Shown here piece after piece: positions 28,688 through 37,149 of a stretch of DNA of 64,000 nucleotides (position 1 is its first letter; every line of letters starts with the position of its first letter). This stretch comes from an uncultured Saprospiraceae bacterium (lineage in GTDB: Bacteria; Bacteroidota; Bacteroidia; Chitinophagales; Saprospiraceae). The notes below the pieces were generated by a model. The model saw only the letters and a list, made by a program, of their open reading frames with translations, was not told where the DNA came from and did not search any database. The position numbers and the translations under genes were made by a program. The stretch is taken from the NCBI GenBank assembly GCA_938015805.1, contig CALLXF010000049.1, forward strand, positions 1 through 64,000. The letters are read 5' to 3'.

Positions 28688-29626
28688 TTAAAACGGTAAA
28701 TTGGTCAGATCTACATTTCCTCCACTTAGAATAATGCCCACTTTTTTTCCTGCAAATTTCTCTTTTTGTTTAAGTAATGCGGCATAAGGTACTGCACAAG
28801 AAGGCTCTATGATTATTTTCATCCTTTCCCAAATAAGTCTCATAGCTGCAACTATTTCCTCCTCCTCTACTCGTATAATCTCTTCTACATATTTTAGGAT
28901 TATAGGAAAATTTATATCTCCGAGGTTTGTGCGTAAACCATCGGCGATCGTATCAGGATGATCATTATACTCTATACGACCAGATTGCATGGATCGATAA
29001 GCATCATCTGCATTTATCGGTTCGCCCGCATAGACTTTACAATTTTTACCAAAATACTCAGCTGCCAAAGCTGTCCCTGCTAATAATCCACCTCCTCCTA
29101 CTGGAGTGATAATAGCATCTAGGTCTGGAATTTCCTCTAGCAATTCTTTAGCTGCTGTTCCCTGCCCTATGATTACATCAATGTCATTACTCGGATGTAT
29201 AAATGCACATCCTTTCTCAGCTATAATCTTATTTGCAGCTTGCTGACGATCGCTAATATTATTCCCTGATATGGAGATATTTCCATTGTATGCTTCTACT
29301 GCTTGTTTTTTTACGGAGGGTGCATTTTCCGGCATTACGATGTACGCTGGAACACCTATAGACTTAGCTGCGAGAGAAACCGCCTGTGCCATATTTCCAG
29401 ATGAGTGAGTAACTACTCCACGTGCTAGTTTTTCTTTTGACAATTGGAGTATCGCATTAGTGGCTCCTCGCATTTTAAAAGCCCCCATTTTCTGAAAATT
29501 TTCGCATTTAAAAAATATCGAGCAGCCTCCCTTTTCATCTATAAGACCAGAAGTCATTACTGGCGTACAATGTATATAAGGATCGATACGCTTATGATCT
29601 TCGATGAATCTATGTTTATAATCCAT
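28688..29626 (-). CDS. PLP-dependent serine/threonine dehydratase or serine racemase
   Basis: 312 residues of the fold-type II PLP family. The Schiff-base Lys is in GAFKMRGATNA near residue 52. SSGNMAQ near 77 binds the substrate carboxylate, VGGGGLLAG near 178 binds the cofactor phosphate, and SGGN near 303 contacts the pyridine ring. The short length without a C-terminal ACT domain points to catabolic threonine/serine dehydratase, serine racemase or threo-3-hydroxyaspartate dehydratase. Sequence alone does not separate these. The gene lies 30 bp after an FAD oxidoreductase of the D-amino acid oxidase type, which makes D-amino acid metabolism a reasonable inference. Confidence 0.85.
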   Translation of the reverse strand: MDYKHRFIEDHKRIDPYIHCTPVMTSGLIDEKGGCSIFFKCENFQKMGAFKMRGATNAILQLSKEKLARGVVTHSSGNMAQAVSLAAKSIGVPAYIVMPENAPSVKKQAVEAYNGNISISGNNISDRQQAANKIIAEKGCAFIHPSNDIDVIIGQGTAAKELLEEIPDLDAIITPVGGGGLLAGTALAAEYFGKNCKVYAGEPINADDAYRSMQSGRIEYNDHPDTIADGLRTNLGDINFPIILKYVEEIIRVEEEEIVAAMRLIWERMKIIIEPSCAVPYAALLKQKEKFAGKKVGIILSGGNVDLTNLPF

Positions 29627-29656
29627 TCTTTAAAATACTAAATAAAATTTCTAAAA

Positions 29657-30700
29657 TTATCGTTCTAAACTCACAAATGGGGATATCGGCTCTTTAAAAC
29701 ACATATGCCTCATAAGATGCTCAGCCCAGTAAGGAGTAAGCGATGCCCCTTTAGTTCCGAAACCATTAAATATATAGATATTTTTATGATTATAGTGCGG
29801 TCCTATATATGGTCTTCTATCTAAGACAGTAGGTCTAATAGCAGCAATATGATCTATAATTTTGTATGGGACTTTTAAATTCTTATCGAGAATCTTAATC
29901 ATTTTTTCTTTTTCGGATGCTGTAGGATTTGCGTCTTTAAATTCCCACTCATATCCCGAACCTACCCAAAACACTCCATCACCAAAAGGCACAAAGCTAA
30001 GTTTTTGCTTTAGGATTTTCTGAGGATCACAATTCTCTATTTTAATCAGTAAGGCCTCTCCTTTAGAGGGCTCATGAGCCAAATGCGAAAAATAAGGATT
30101 AGACTTTACCCGATACCCCTCCGCAAATATGATGGTTTCTGCTTTTATGGTTTCGTATGAGATATGATCATCGTGTAATTCCAATTTATCAAAATTAAAC
30201 TCTTGTTCAACAATAAATTTATACTTTGACAAGAACTGCTTGTATGCTCTTATTAATACGGGTAAGTGCACTTGCATTCCAGATTGTAACTCCCCATAGG
30301 ACATCGCTGCATTTATAACTGGCTCGTATTGTTCCAGCTCTGTCTTGTCAGCTTTAAAATGCTTAGACTCTTCAGAATTTATTTTAAGCTCCCATTCGTT
30401 TTCTTCTTTTATATTATGTAAAGCTCTTATAATATTTCTATCATGGAATAGCGGAACTCCTATAAGCTTACTTAGCTGACCATAGACTTCTTGAGCTCTA
30501 GGAAGCAACTCATCGATCATCCAACTTTTTACATATTTACGACCAGTTAAAGGATTGATAACACCTGCTGCTACCTTTGACGCTGCATCTTTATGCCCGT
30601 TATCAATGACGATACCATGTAGGCCGTTTTTACGTAAGGAGAAATCAAGAATAGAACCAGCTACTCCCTGTCCTACTATGATGTAATCGAATGAAGGCAT
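29657..30700 (-). CDS. FAD-dependent oxidoreductase, glycine/D-amino acid oxidase type
   Basis: 347 residues. The N-terminal dinucleotide motif IIVGQGVAGSILDFSLRK is followed by VAAGVINPLTGRKYV, typical of the DadA/ThiO-like family, and the C-terminal IYIFNGFGTKGASLTPYWAE closes the FAD site. The family oxidises amine substrates such as D-amino acids, glycine or sarcosine. Its partner and substrate are not evident. It overlaps no gene but is only 10 bp downstream of the YjbR gene and so is likely part of one leftward operon with ribA, yjbR and the racemase-like gene. No signal peptide, so a cytoplasmic enzyme. Confidence 0.8.
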   Translation of the reverse strand: MPSFDYIIVGQGVAGSILDFSLRKNGLHGIVIDNGHKDAASKVAAGVINPLTGRKYVKSWMIDELLPRAQEVYGQLSKLIGVPLFHDRNIIRALHNIKEENEWELKINSEESKHFKADKTELEQYEPVINAAMSYGELQSGMQVHLPVLIRAYKQFLSKYKFIVEQEFNFDKLELHDDHISYETIKAETIIFAEGYRVKSNPYFSHLAHEPSKGEALLIKIENCDPQKILKQKLSFVPFGDGVFWVGSGYEWEFKDANPTASEKEKMIKILDKNLKVPYKIIDHIAAIRPTVLDRRPYIGPHYNHKNIYIFNGFGTKGASLTPYWAEHLMRHMCFKEPISPFVSLER

Positions 30701-30710
30701 TATTAATAAA

Positions 30711-31067
30711 TTAAAATTGGGATAATTCTGCTTTGAGTTTTTTTGTCAATTTAGAAACCACTAATTCGTAGGAGTGATCTATTAAATTTGCCAAAACTTT
30801 ACCATTTACATCCTCTTCCAGGATTATTGTATTCCAGTGTTTTTTATTCATATGATAGCCGGGAAGGATTGCCTCGTACCGTTCTCTTAACTCCTCCGCT
30901 CGATCAGGATCACATTTTAGATTGAGACTAAGAGGCATTCGCGTAAGCGAAACCAGTCCAAACATCTTACCCATTACTTTGAAAACTAAAGTAGACTCAT
31001 CAAAAGGAAATTCCTCTGTTGTCCCTGGTTTAGCTAAGCAATATTCCCGTATTGATTCTGCATCCAT
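30711..31067 (-). CDS. MmcQ/YjbR family protein
   Basis: 118 residues, the usual size of the family. REYCLAKPGTTEEFPFDEST near the N-terminus, KMFGLVSL, a LNLKCDPDRAEELRERY helix and PGYHMNKKHWNTI near residue 85 are the family hallmarks. YjbR-like proteins have a CyaY-like fold and are described as DNA-binding, but no clear function is known. It lies 8 bp downstream of ribA and 10 bp upstream of the FAD oxidoreductase. The stem TTCGC-GTAA-GCGAA (30938-30951) lies inside this gene and is related to the GGCGNAAGCC decamer. Confidence 0.88.
   Translation of the reverse strand: MDAESIREYCLAKPGTTEEFPFDESTLVFKVMGKMFGLVSLTRMPLSLNLKCDPDRAEELRERYEAILPGYHMNKKHWNTIILEEDVNGKVLANLIDHSYELVVSKLTKKLKAELSQF
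30938..30951 (+). repeat. Related mini-hairpin TTCGC-GTAA-GCGAA
   Basis: A 5-bp stem with a GTAA (GNRA) loop inside the yjbR gene. The sense strand is read as L-T-R, so coding does not explain it. Confidence 0.45.
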
Positions 31068-31075
31068 TTACTCGA

Positions 31076-31654
31076 TTAGTATAAATGACCCATAAGTTCT
31101 TTTTTGACTTGCAGGTATTCTTCGTTTTCAATATTAGAAGGAATTACTAAAGGAACACGATCATTTAATTTGATCTTTGAATTTTCTATAGCTTCTATCT
31201 TCCGAGGATTATTAGTAATTAGATCTATTTCTGTAATACCCAGATCTTCTAGAATCTGTATCCCTATATCATACTTTCTCATATCAGGCTTAAAACCTAA
31301 ATCTGTATTAGCATCGACGGTATTACGACCCGTATCTTGAATGTTATAGGCCTTTAACTTATTTATCAGGCCGATCCCTCTACCCTCTTGTCTTAGATAA
31401 ATGACTACACCATTTCTTTCGTTTATAATACCAAGAGCAGTAGCTAACTGCTCTCCGCAATCGCATCTTTGAGACCCTAGTAAATCTCCCGTCAGACACT
31501 CTGAGTGAATTCTCACAGCCACTGGTTTTGTTAAATCTAACTTCCTATGACAAATAACAAAATGTGGTTTTATATCATCTGCAGAATCAGCATAGATAAT
31601 CATATTGAAATTTCCATATTTAGTAGGTAAATATGTTTCTACTTGACGTTTCAA
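31076..31654 (-). CDS. ribA: GTP cyclohydrolase II
   Basis: 192 residues, the size of stand-alone RibA (E. coli 196). The zinc-binding cysteines are in SECLTGDLLGSQRCDCGEQL. Substrate-handling residues are in YLRQEGRGIGLINK and DTGRNTVDAN. The enzyme opens GTP to start riboflavin synthesis. The start is TTG at 31654: there is no in-frame ATG before the stop codon upstream, and the N-terminus aligns with that of E. coli RibA. In many Bacteroidota the enzyme is fused to RibB; here it stands alone and heads a leftward cluster of five genes. No FMN riboswitch is visible upstream. Confidence 0.93.
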   Translation of the reverse strand: MKRQVETYLPTKYGNFNMIIYADSADDIKPHFVICHRKLDLTKPVAVRIHSECLTGDLLGSQRCDCGEQLATALGIINERNGVVIYLRQEGRGIGLINKLKAYNIQDTGRNTVDANTDLGFKPDMRKYDIGIQILEDLGITEIDLITNNPRKIEAIENSKIKLNDRVPLVIPSNIENEEYLQVKKELMGHLY

Positions 31655-31701
31655 ATTTTTTATGTTTATTTAAGCTAATAACAAACGAGGACCATCAATG
31701 T

Positions 31702-32043
31702 TTAGTCTGATCTATCCGTATTACCCTCTCCTACTGGTTCGTCTGATGTAGTAATAAACCCAGCATGTGTGTCTTTACTGTAGTAAAAGAACAAAGGTTG
31801 CTCATGCCTTAGGATATCAATAAAGCTAGGATATCTATCGGCTCTAAAATGGATATTTAATTTTTTACGTCCTTTAGTGTTATCGGTAAAATTAGGAGGT
31901 ATCGTCCCTTTACAAAACTTAAGAATTCCATCTGCATTAGATAATTTAATATGAATGGAAGCTTCTACGGCATTTTTCTCTTCAGAAAATCCGTAGAGAA
32001 AAACCTTATACTTTGTAAATTCTTCTATGTGAAAATTATTCAT
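31702..32043 (-). CDS. Conserved-looking hypothetical protein
   Basis: 113 residues from the ATG at 32043, preferred to a start 51 bases upstream because the upstream extension is not hydrophilic like the rest. There is no signal peptide or membrane helix. It alternates short strands (KYKVFLYGF, AVEASIHIKL, KLNIHFRADRYPSF), ending in a polar, acidic tail. I recognise no family. It lies 51 bp downstream of a small lipoprotein gene and 47 bp upstream of ribA, all leftward, and may be in the same transcript. Confidence 0.55.
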   Translation of the reverse strand: MNNFHIEEFTKYKVFLYGFSEEKNAVEASIHIKLSNADGILKFCKGTIPPNFTDNTKGRKKLNIHFRADRYPSFIDILRHEQPLFFYYSKDTHAGFITTSDEPVGEGNTDRSD

Positions 32044-32094
32044 GTAATTATTTTGTATAAATGTATAAATTAGTCCTGAGATATAAATAAACAA

Positions 32095-32532
32095 TTACAT
32101 TTTATCATTTTGACCGTCCTTACTATTCTCTTTCTTACGTTTATCTATATCATGCAAATAATCTAAATATATTTTTCGTTGCTTACCATCGAGCATTTTT
32201 AAAATATTTAGATCCCTGGACTCTAGAATAGCCTTTTTGTCCACAAATTTTGTTCTATCATCTTTATCTGAGGAAATAACAGCCACTATCTGGTTTGCGT
32301 GATTATTATAAATTTTCTTAAACTCTATTATTTCCAGATCAGAAAGTTCTAGCACTTCTACTAAAGATTTTATATCAGTAGGTCTTTTGTATGCGGCTGT
32401 CGCCAATGGAGGGGTGTTTCCCTGACCTTGTACTAAGTCAACTGCAGGATCATTATCCTTTACAAGTTCTTTATTAGAAGAACAGCTAATTAGAATAATA
32501 ATCAATGATAGAAAGAATAGAAAAAATCTCAT
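32095..32532 (-). CDS. Small lipoprotein, possibly Spy/CpxP-like
   Basis: 145 residues. A lipobox (LIIILISC, Cys near residue 17) is followed by a Gly/Pro/Gln-rich linker. The C-terminal half is predicted helical and highly charged (LEIIEFKKIYNNHANQIVAV, then KQRKIYLDYLHDIDKRKKE). The layout recalls the LTxxQ-type helices of Spy/CpxP-like periplasmic proteins, but the resemblance is weak. It ends in a lysine-rich tail. Placed upstream of the hypothetical protein and ribA. Function unknown. Confidence 0.55.
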   Translation of the reverse strand: MRFFLFFLSLIIILISCSSNKELVKDNDPAVDLVQGQGNTPPLATAAYKRPTDIKSLVEVLELSDLEIIEFKKIYNNHANQIVAVISSDKDDRTKFVDKKAILESRDLNILKMLDGKQRKIYLDYLHDIDKRKKENSKDGQNDKM

Positions 32533-32627
32533 AATTCTAATTTTTATAGAGACGAATATAAGAAGCTCTATGTTTTATCCTAGGACTTTTTAATTTTACG
32601 CCAGTTAAAAACAATTAAAACAGCTCC

Positions 32628-33023
32628 ATGAGGTCAATACTGCAGATTCTAGCTCTTCTCTTTATCTTATCCTTTATAATGTTCTCATGTAAATCTGGTT
32701 CTGATGCCTCTGGTTTACAAAACATTAAAGTAGAGCAGCTTTCTAAACTCAAAGTAGACTATCCTGACTTAGTAATTATTGATGTGCGTACCCCAGAGGA
32801 AATCGCTGGAGGAAAAATAGATGAAAATGCATTGGAAATTGATTTTAAGAATAGTTCTTTTGATTCAAAAATTTCAAAACTGGATAAGGATAAAACATAT
32901 TTAATTTATTGTAAATCTGGAGGAAGGAGCAGTAAATCCGCGAAGAAAATGATTTCTAGTGGATTTAAGAACATCTATAATTTAGACGGGGGATATTCGG
33001 ATTGGTCTTCTTCAAAAAATTAA
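32628..33023 (+). CDS. Lipoprotein with a single rhodanese domain
   Basis: 131 residues. A lipobox (FIMFSCKS, Cys near 21) is followed by one rhodanese domain: VIIDVRTPEEIAGG near residue 47 and the active-site loop CKSGGRS near 93, whose Cys is the sulfur-carrying nucleophile. NLDGGYSDWSSS forms the C-terminal motif. Such proteins move sulfane sulfur between periplasmic partners or scavenge cyanide; the true substrate is unknown. It is divergent from the small lipoprotein gene and probably its own unit. Confidence 0.88.
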   Translation: MRSILQILALLFILSFIMFSCKSGSDASGLQNIKVEQLSKLKVDYPDLVIIDVRTPEEIAGGKIDENALEIDFKNSSFDSKISKLDKDKTYLIYCKSGGRSSKSAKKMISSGFKNIYNLDGGYSDWSSSKN

Positions 33024-33129
33024 AGCAACATATTAAGCTTTTTAAGGCTCTATATATCATACAATCGTGTATATTGTATACATCATTTTTTATTATTATA
33101 TGATCATTTTTTAAACAACTATAAAAATT

Positions 33130-33858
33130 ATGAAAAAACTACTTTTTCTTTTTTGTGCTTTTTCTTTTTTAACAGCTGATGTATCTGCTCAAATCAAAGG
33201 AGGGGTAACCTGGTTTGATGCAGGTCTTAAAGTAAAATTTGGAGGAGCGGGGTTATATAACACTGCTGTAGTAGATAGTGATGTCTACAACTATGATTTA
33301 GGTAAGACTAATGGATTTGGTGTAGGATTAAAAATGGCCATGAATTTTGACAATAACGGTATCGTTTTAGAAGGTATGTTATCACAAGGGAGTCAGGATT
33401 TTGAAAGTGGAGCAAATGATAACGTTCAGGTAAAGTGGAAAACAACTGATATTTACCTCATGTATCGTAATAGTGCAAATAGAGGATATTTTGAAATAGG
33501 ACCTAAAATGTCTCTTATACGAGGTGTAGATTTTACTAATCCTGATGGAACTACTGTCGATGTTAGTGATAATTACCAAACCCATTACTCAGGTGTTGTA
33601 GGATTTGGGGGGAACCTGTTAGGAAGTGACGGAGCGTTTTTAGGTATTTTAGGATTAAGAATGGAATATGGATTTACAGACGCTGTAACAACTGATGGTC
33701 TTGGTTTAGGACACCCTGTTGTAGACCCTTCTATTTACAGTGCAGGTGATAAGACTTCCAATATTATTTTTGCAGGTGTGGTCATGGAATTATATTGGGG
33801 TATCGGATATTATGCTAAAGCAGGATGTGGTCAACGTTCTAAATTTTTGAAATTTTAA
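33130..33858 (+). CDS. Outer-membrane beta-barrel-like protein
   Basis: 242 residues with a signal peptide (MKKLLFLFCAFSFLTADVSAQ). The mature part alternates hydrophobic and glycine-rich strands such as FGVGLKMAMNFDNNGIVLEG and YFEIGPKMSLIRG, typical of 8-stranded opacity- or PorT-like barrels. The C-terminus lacks the usual terminal aromatic residue (it ends ...RSKFLKF, which does end in Phe). No named family was recognised. It is transcribed alone and is followed by a strong bidirectional terminator. Confidence 0.6.
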   Translation: MKKLLFLFCAFSFLTADVSAQIKGGVTWFDAGLKVKFGGAGLYNTAVVDSDVYNYDLGKTNGFGVGLKMAMNFDNNGIVLEGMLSQGSQDFESGANDNVQVKWKTTDIYLMYRNSANRGYFEIGPKMSLIRGVDFTNPDGTTVDVSDNYQTHYSGVVGFGGNLLGSDGAFLGILGLRMEYGFTDAVTTDGLGLGHPVVDPSIYSAGDKTSNIIFAGVVMELYWGIGYYAKAGCGQRSKFLKF

Positions 33859-33874
33859 AATCATAAATACTACG

Positions 33875-33914
33875 ATAAAAAAAGGAAGGGCTTATTAAAA
33901 CCCTTCTTTTTTTT
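33875..33914. terminator. Bidirectional rho-independent terminator
   Basis: The stem GAAGGG (33885-33890) pairs with CCCTTC (33901-33906). It is flanked by an A-run on the left and a T-run on the right, so it can end both the rightward barrel-protein gene and the leftward M43 protease gene, which converge here. Confidence 0.75.
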
Positions 33915-33927
33915 GTTTACTATTCTT

Positions 33928-35868
33928 TTATTTAGCTGCTTGTGCTACTAATGCATTATCGACTAATAACTTACTGTTTAAATTTTCTAATCCTGTTGTA
34001 TTCATATTTATTTCTACAACACCTCTTCTCTTAGTTACTTTAAAAGACTTTAGTTTTTTAGTTCCATCGTATAATTCTATTCTTGTATCAGGAGTCCAGT
34101 TTTTAGAACTATAACTAATGATAACGATACCTTTAGTTTTATGCTCTCCTACTGTTATCAAAGCATTATCATTCTGAGATAACTGGCCTATATTGAAACC
34201 ATTTTCAGCACATAGGTCGTAGTAATATTGGCATAAGCCATCCCATTCTATATCACAGCAGTATGTGTCAAATTCCTGAATCTCATCTGTACAGTCATCA
34301 TCTAATAGTTCATCTGTATAAACATCGTAGACCGTAATACAACCAGAAGGATCCTCTCCAGAGACATCATTTAAACATTCATCATACGCCTCTTGACATA
34401 GGTAATCAAACTCTACCCCGCAACAATAATCATCTTCAGTAATTACTTGATCATAACAAGATTGATTTGTCAGTGCTTCTCCGGTATTAAAATCTATTGC
34501 AGGTGCATCACAATTAGAACTTACTGGATCATCATTTCCACTACCCGTTCCACCATTATTATCAGTAAGAATAAAATTTACAAATCCGCTCCATGAAGAC
34601 CATCCATCTCCACATTGGGTTCTAACCTGAACCTTATACTCTACATCTGGCTGTAATGAGGATAATATCTCAGTCGTATTTGTGGTATTAAAAACGGTAT
34701 AACTCCCTCCGGTTACAGGCTTATATCTTACTCTATATTTAATCGCATCTACAAACCCAGTCCATGAGACCTTTACCTCTGTATCACTTATGATTTCTAC
34801 CGCTAGATCATCAACCTCATCACATCCATCAGTAGATCCACCATTATCATCTCCTGGATTATCATCACCTGACGTTGTCGAACAAACATTAGCCGCATTA
34901 TTAGTTAACACACTTAAAGAAGTAGCAACATAATTTTCACTTCTGTCTCCTTGTCCTTCAGAGAACATGTACATGCAAGCATCGTTTGTATAATCCATAT
35001 AATTCATATGCATGTCAGTAGAACCGCAAGAACTAGCTCCTACAGTAGGGCAATCGTAATAAGGATCAGCAGAATCTGGCGTATCATTTACATCATCATC
35101 TTGACTACATCCTCCACCCCAAATATGATCCAGTAATAAATAATGTCCCACTTCATGTGTTGTTGTACGTCCTAAATTATAAGGAGCTCCTGGGACTACA
35201 TTACCACAACCTGATCCAGATCCAAATGCTACAGCTTCTATTACCACTCCATCACCGTTTCCAGAACCACCTAGAGGAGCGTACCCTAAAACACCTGTTC
35301 CGAACTGAACAAAAATATTTAAATACCCACTAAAATCACTATTACTATCTCCTGTTGTCTGATTTATCGTAACGGCTGGCTCCCCATCTATAAGTCCATA
35401 TCCTGCTGGGTGATTTTTATCAGCTAGGCAAAAGCTTAGACACGTTTTAGAGTAGTTAACCCCTGGAAAGGAAGATGATGCGTTATTTATCCATTGGCCG
35501 ATATCTGAGTTTGTTCCTTGAAAATCATTATTTAAAATCTGAATTTGATTCTGTGCTAAAGATACAAGGCATGCAGCATCTCCTGATACGCCCTGATAAT
35601 GTACAGCCACAGGAATAACTGGTGGATTTTCACAAGAACTTCTAGTTATCACTGAGGCGGAAGAGAGCCGGGTAAACTTAGCTTTGTGAGCCAACTTATA
35701 GTTAGGGTCTTGCATTAATTTTTCCATGTGATCGTGCATACTACACTTTCTTTGGATATGATTTGCGGATATATCATCGGTTAGATCGTCGAATGAATTT
35801 TCATCCTGACATGAATACATCATGAGAAGGCAAACTACAGCTGATAATAATACTCTGAACTGTTTCAT
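33928..35868 (-). CDS. M43-type (pappalysin-like) secreted metalloprotease
   Basis: 646 residues. The N-terminus MKQFRVLLSAVVCLLMMYSC carries a lipobox-like Cys, so surface anchoring is possible. The zinc motif THEVGHYLLLDHIWGG near residue 235 gives HExxHxxxxxH, and the Met-turn region MNYMDYTNDACMYMFSEGQ follows near 290, as in M43 cytophagalysins. Next come a fibronectin type III domain (about 355-440) and two Cys-rich repeats with YCCxxxFDxLCQ and YCCDIEWDGLCQ. The C-terminal 80 residues (about 565-646) form a beta-rich domain that lacks the classical T9SS signature. It probably degrades extracellular protein. The Asp/Cys-rich repeats may bind a substrate or metal. Confidence 0.82.
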   Translation of the reverse strand: MKQFRVLLSAVVCLLMMYSCQDENSFDDLTDDISANHIQRKCSMHDHMEKLMQDPNYKLAHKAKFTRLSSASVITRSSCENPPVIPVAVHYQGVSGDAACLVSLAQNQIQILNNDFQGTNSDIGQWINNASSSFPGVNYSKTCLSFCLADKNHPAGYGLIDGEPAVTINQTTGDSNSDFSGYLNIFVQFGTGVLGYAPLGGSGNGDGVVIEAVAFGSGSGCGNVVPGAPYNLGRTTTHEVGHYLLLDHIWGGGCSQDDDVNDTPDSADPYYDCPTVGASSCGSTDMHMNYMDYTNDACMYMFSEGQGDRSENYVATSLSVLTNNAANVCSTTSGDDNPGDDNGGSTDGCDEVDDLAVEIISDTEVKVSWTGFVDAIKYRVRYKPVTGGSYTVFNTTNTTEILSSLQPDVEYKVQVRTQCGDGWSSWSGFVNFILTDNNGGTGSGNDDPVSSNCDAPAIDFNTGEALTNQSCYDQVITEDDYCCGVEFDYLCQEAYDECLNDVSGEDPSGCITVYDVYTDELLDDDCTDEIQEFDTYCCDIEWDGLCQYYYDLCAENGFNIGQLSQNDNALITVGEHKTKGIVIISYSSKNWTPDTRIELYDGTKKLKSFKVTKRRGVVEINMNTTGLENLNSKLLVDNALVAQAAK

Positions 35869-36074
35869 AATTTTGTTTTAATAAGTGAAATAAATTAATA
35901 GGTACTTGCTACTCTTATAGGATCTCTTATTATTTCTACTTCAAAACTATGATGAGCAGTCATTATAAATCCGGATATATATACCAACTATGGCTGCTTT
36001 TTATACTTCTTTGGGTTTTTATTACACTTTGTCTGATACGAAGGAGTTAGTAGAGCTGTAAATTTGTAGTACCA

Positions 36075-37148
36075 ATGAATAAATTAGAAAACAAATCAAT
36101 AGTTAAGTCATTTTTATTTGACTCCAAGTTTTGGGTATTACGCCATTTACTATTTTGGGCAATTATATATTTAGACGAAATCTTTAACATACTGGGTATT
36201 GTAGATTACGGTCCTGTCGATATATACTTCTTTGTATCTCTAATTTTAGATTTCTTTCTGGTTTATTTTAACATTTACTTTTTAATCCCTAAATACTTAA
36301 AAAAATCAAAAATATTTTACTACTCTGTCCTTACATTTTTCCAAATTATAATTGTCCTCTTTTTTAATTTATCCTTTTTTGAAACTTTTATAGATCCAAT
36401 ATCTCCAGAAGAGGCATCAGATGTAGATTATATATCGGCATACATAGAAATGGGGATTACGCAACTAGGAATCCTATTCCCTGCCGTTGCAATTACTCTT
36501 TTTAAAACCAACTGGAGCAATGCCAGTAGACTCAATGAATTAAATAAACTAAGATATGAGTCAGAATTAGATTACCTAAAAAAACAGGTCAATCCGCATT
36601 TTCTTTTCAATACCTTAAACGCCATTTATGTACAAGCAAAACAAAAATTAGATACTGTACCAGAAGCCATTATGTCCCTATCCAATCTAATGCGTTACCA
36701 AACTTATGATGGAATGCAGAGCACTGTTGCACTGTCTAAAGAAATAGAGTTTATTAAAAACTATCTGGCAATGGAAAAGATGAGGCGAGAGGATCTAGAT
36801 GTCAAAATAGAAATGACTAATGATTTAAAAAACAAAAGTATACAACCTCTATTGCTTCTACCTCTTATAGAAAACGCATGTAAATACAGTCTGCAGATTA
36901 AATCTAAAGAACAATCTTTTGTACATCTTAGACTTTACAAAAACGAAGTGGAAACCATTATAGAAATAAAAAACAGTATGGGAGATGTGGAAAAAAAAGA
37001 AGATGACAAATACTCCGGACTGGGACAGTCCAACGTAAAAAAGAGGTTAAACCTACTATATCCAAATGAGCATGAGTTCATTGTAAACAGTACAGAAAAA
37101 ATTTATTCTCTTACTTTGAAATTAAAATCTCAATCCAATAATTTTTAA
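36075..37148 (+). CDS. LytS-family sensor histidine kinase
   Basis: 357 residues. Four hydrophobic helices in residues 20-155 form the membrane sensor. The His_kinase domain begins with LKKQVNPHFLFNTLN near residue 175, whose His is the phosphoacceptor. LLLLPLIENACKYS near 270 is the N-box of the ATPase part, and DDKYSGLGQSNVKKRL near 315 is the G-box. No extracytoplasmic sensor domain is visible, so the signal is sensed in or at the membrane. Its response regulator starts one base after the stop codon. The LytS/LytTR family controls envelope, adhesion or autolysis genes in many bacteria. Confidence 0.92.
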   Translation: MNKLENKSIVKSFLFDSKFWVLRHLLFWAIIYLDEIFNILGIVDYGPVDIYFFVSLILDFFLVYFNIYFLIPKYLKKSKIFYYSVLTFFQIIIVLFFNLSFFETFIDPISPEEASDVDYISAYIEMGITQLGILFPAVAITLFKTNWSNASRLNELNKLRYESELDYLKKQVNPHFLFNTLNAIYVQAKQKLDTVPEAIMSLSNLMRYQTYDGMQSTVALSKEIEFIKNYLAMEKMRREDLDVKIEMTNDLKNKSIQPLLLLPLIENACKYSLQIKSKEQSFVHLRLYKNEVETIIEIKNSMGDVEKKEDDKYSGLGQSNVKKRLNLLYPNEHEFIVNSTEKIYSLTLKLKSQSNNF

Positions 37149-37149
37149 T

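Noticed and set aside
33059-33079. A 7-bp inverted repeat (ATACAAT/ATTGTAT) between the rhodanese and barrel-protein genes, considered as a terminator
   Set aside because: The stem is short and all A/T except one pair, and the T-rich stretch begins several bases later; a weak operator is equally possible.
36059-36066. TAAATTTG just before the histidine kinase ATG, considered as a -7 promoter box
   Set aside because: It lies only 8 bases from the start codon and the nearest TTTG (36028-36031) is 27 bases away, so the spacing does not fit.
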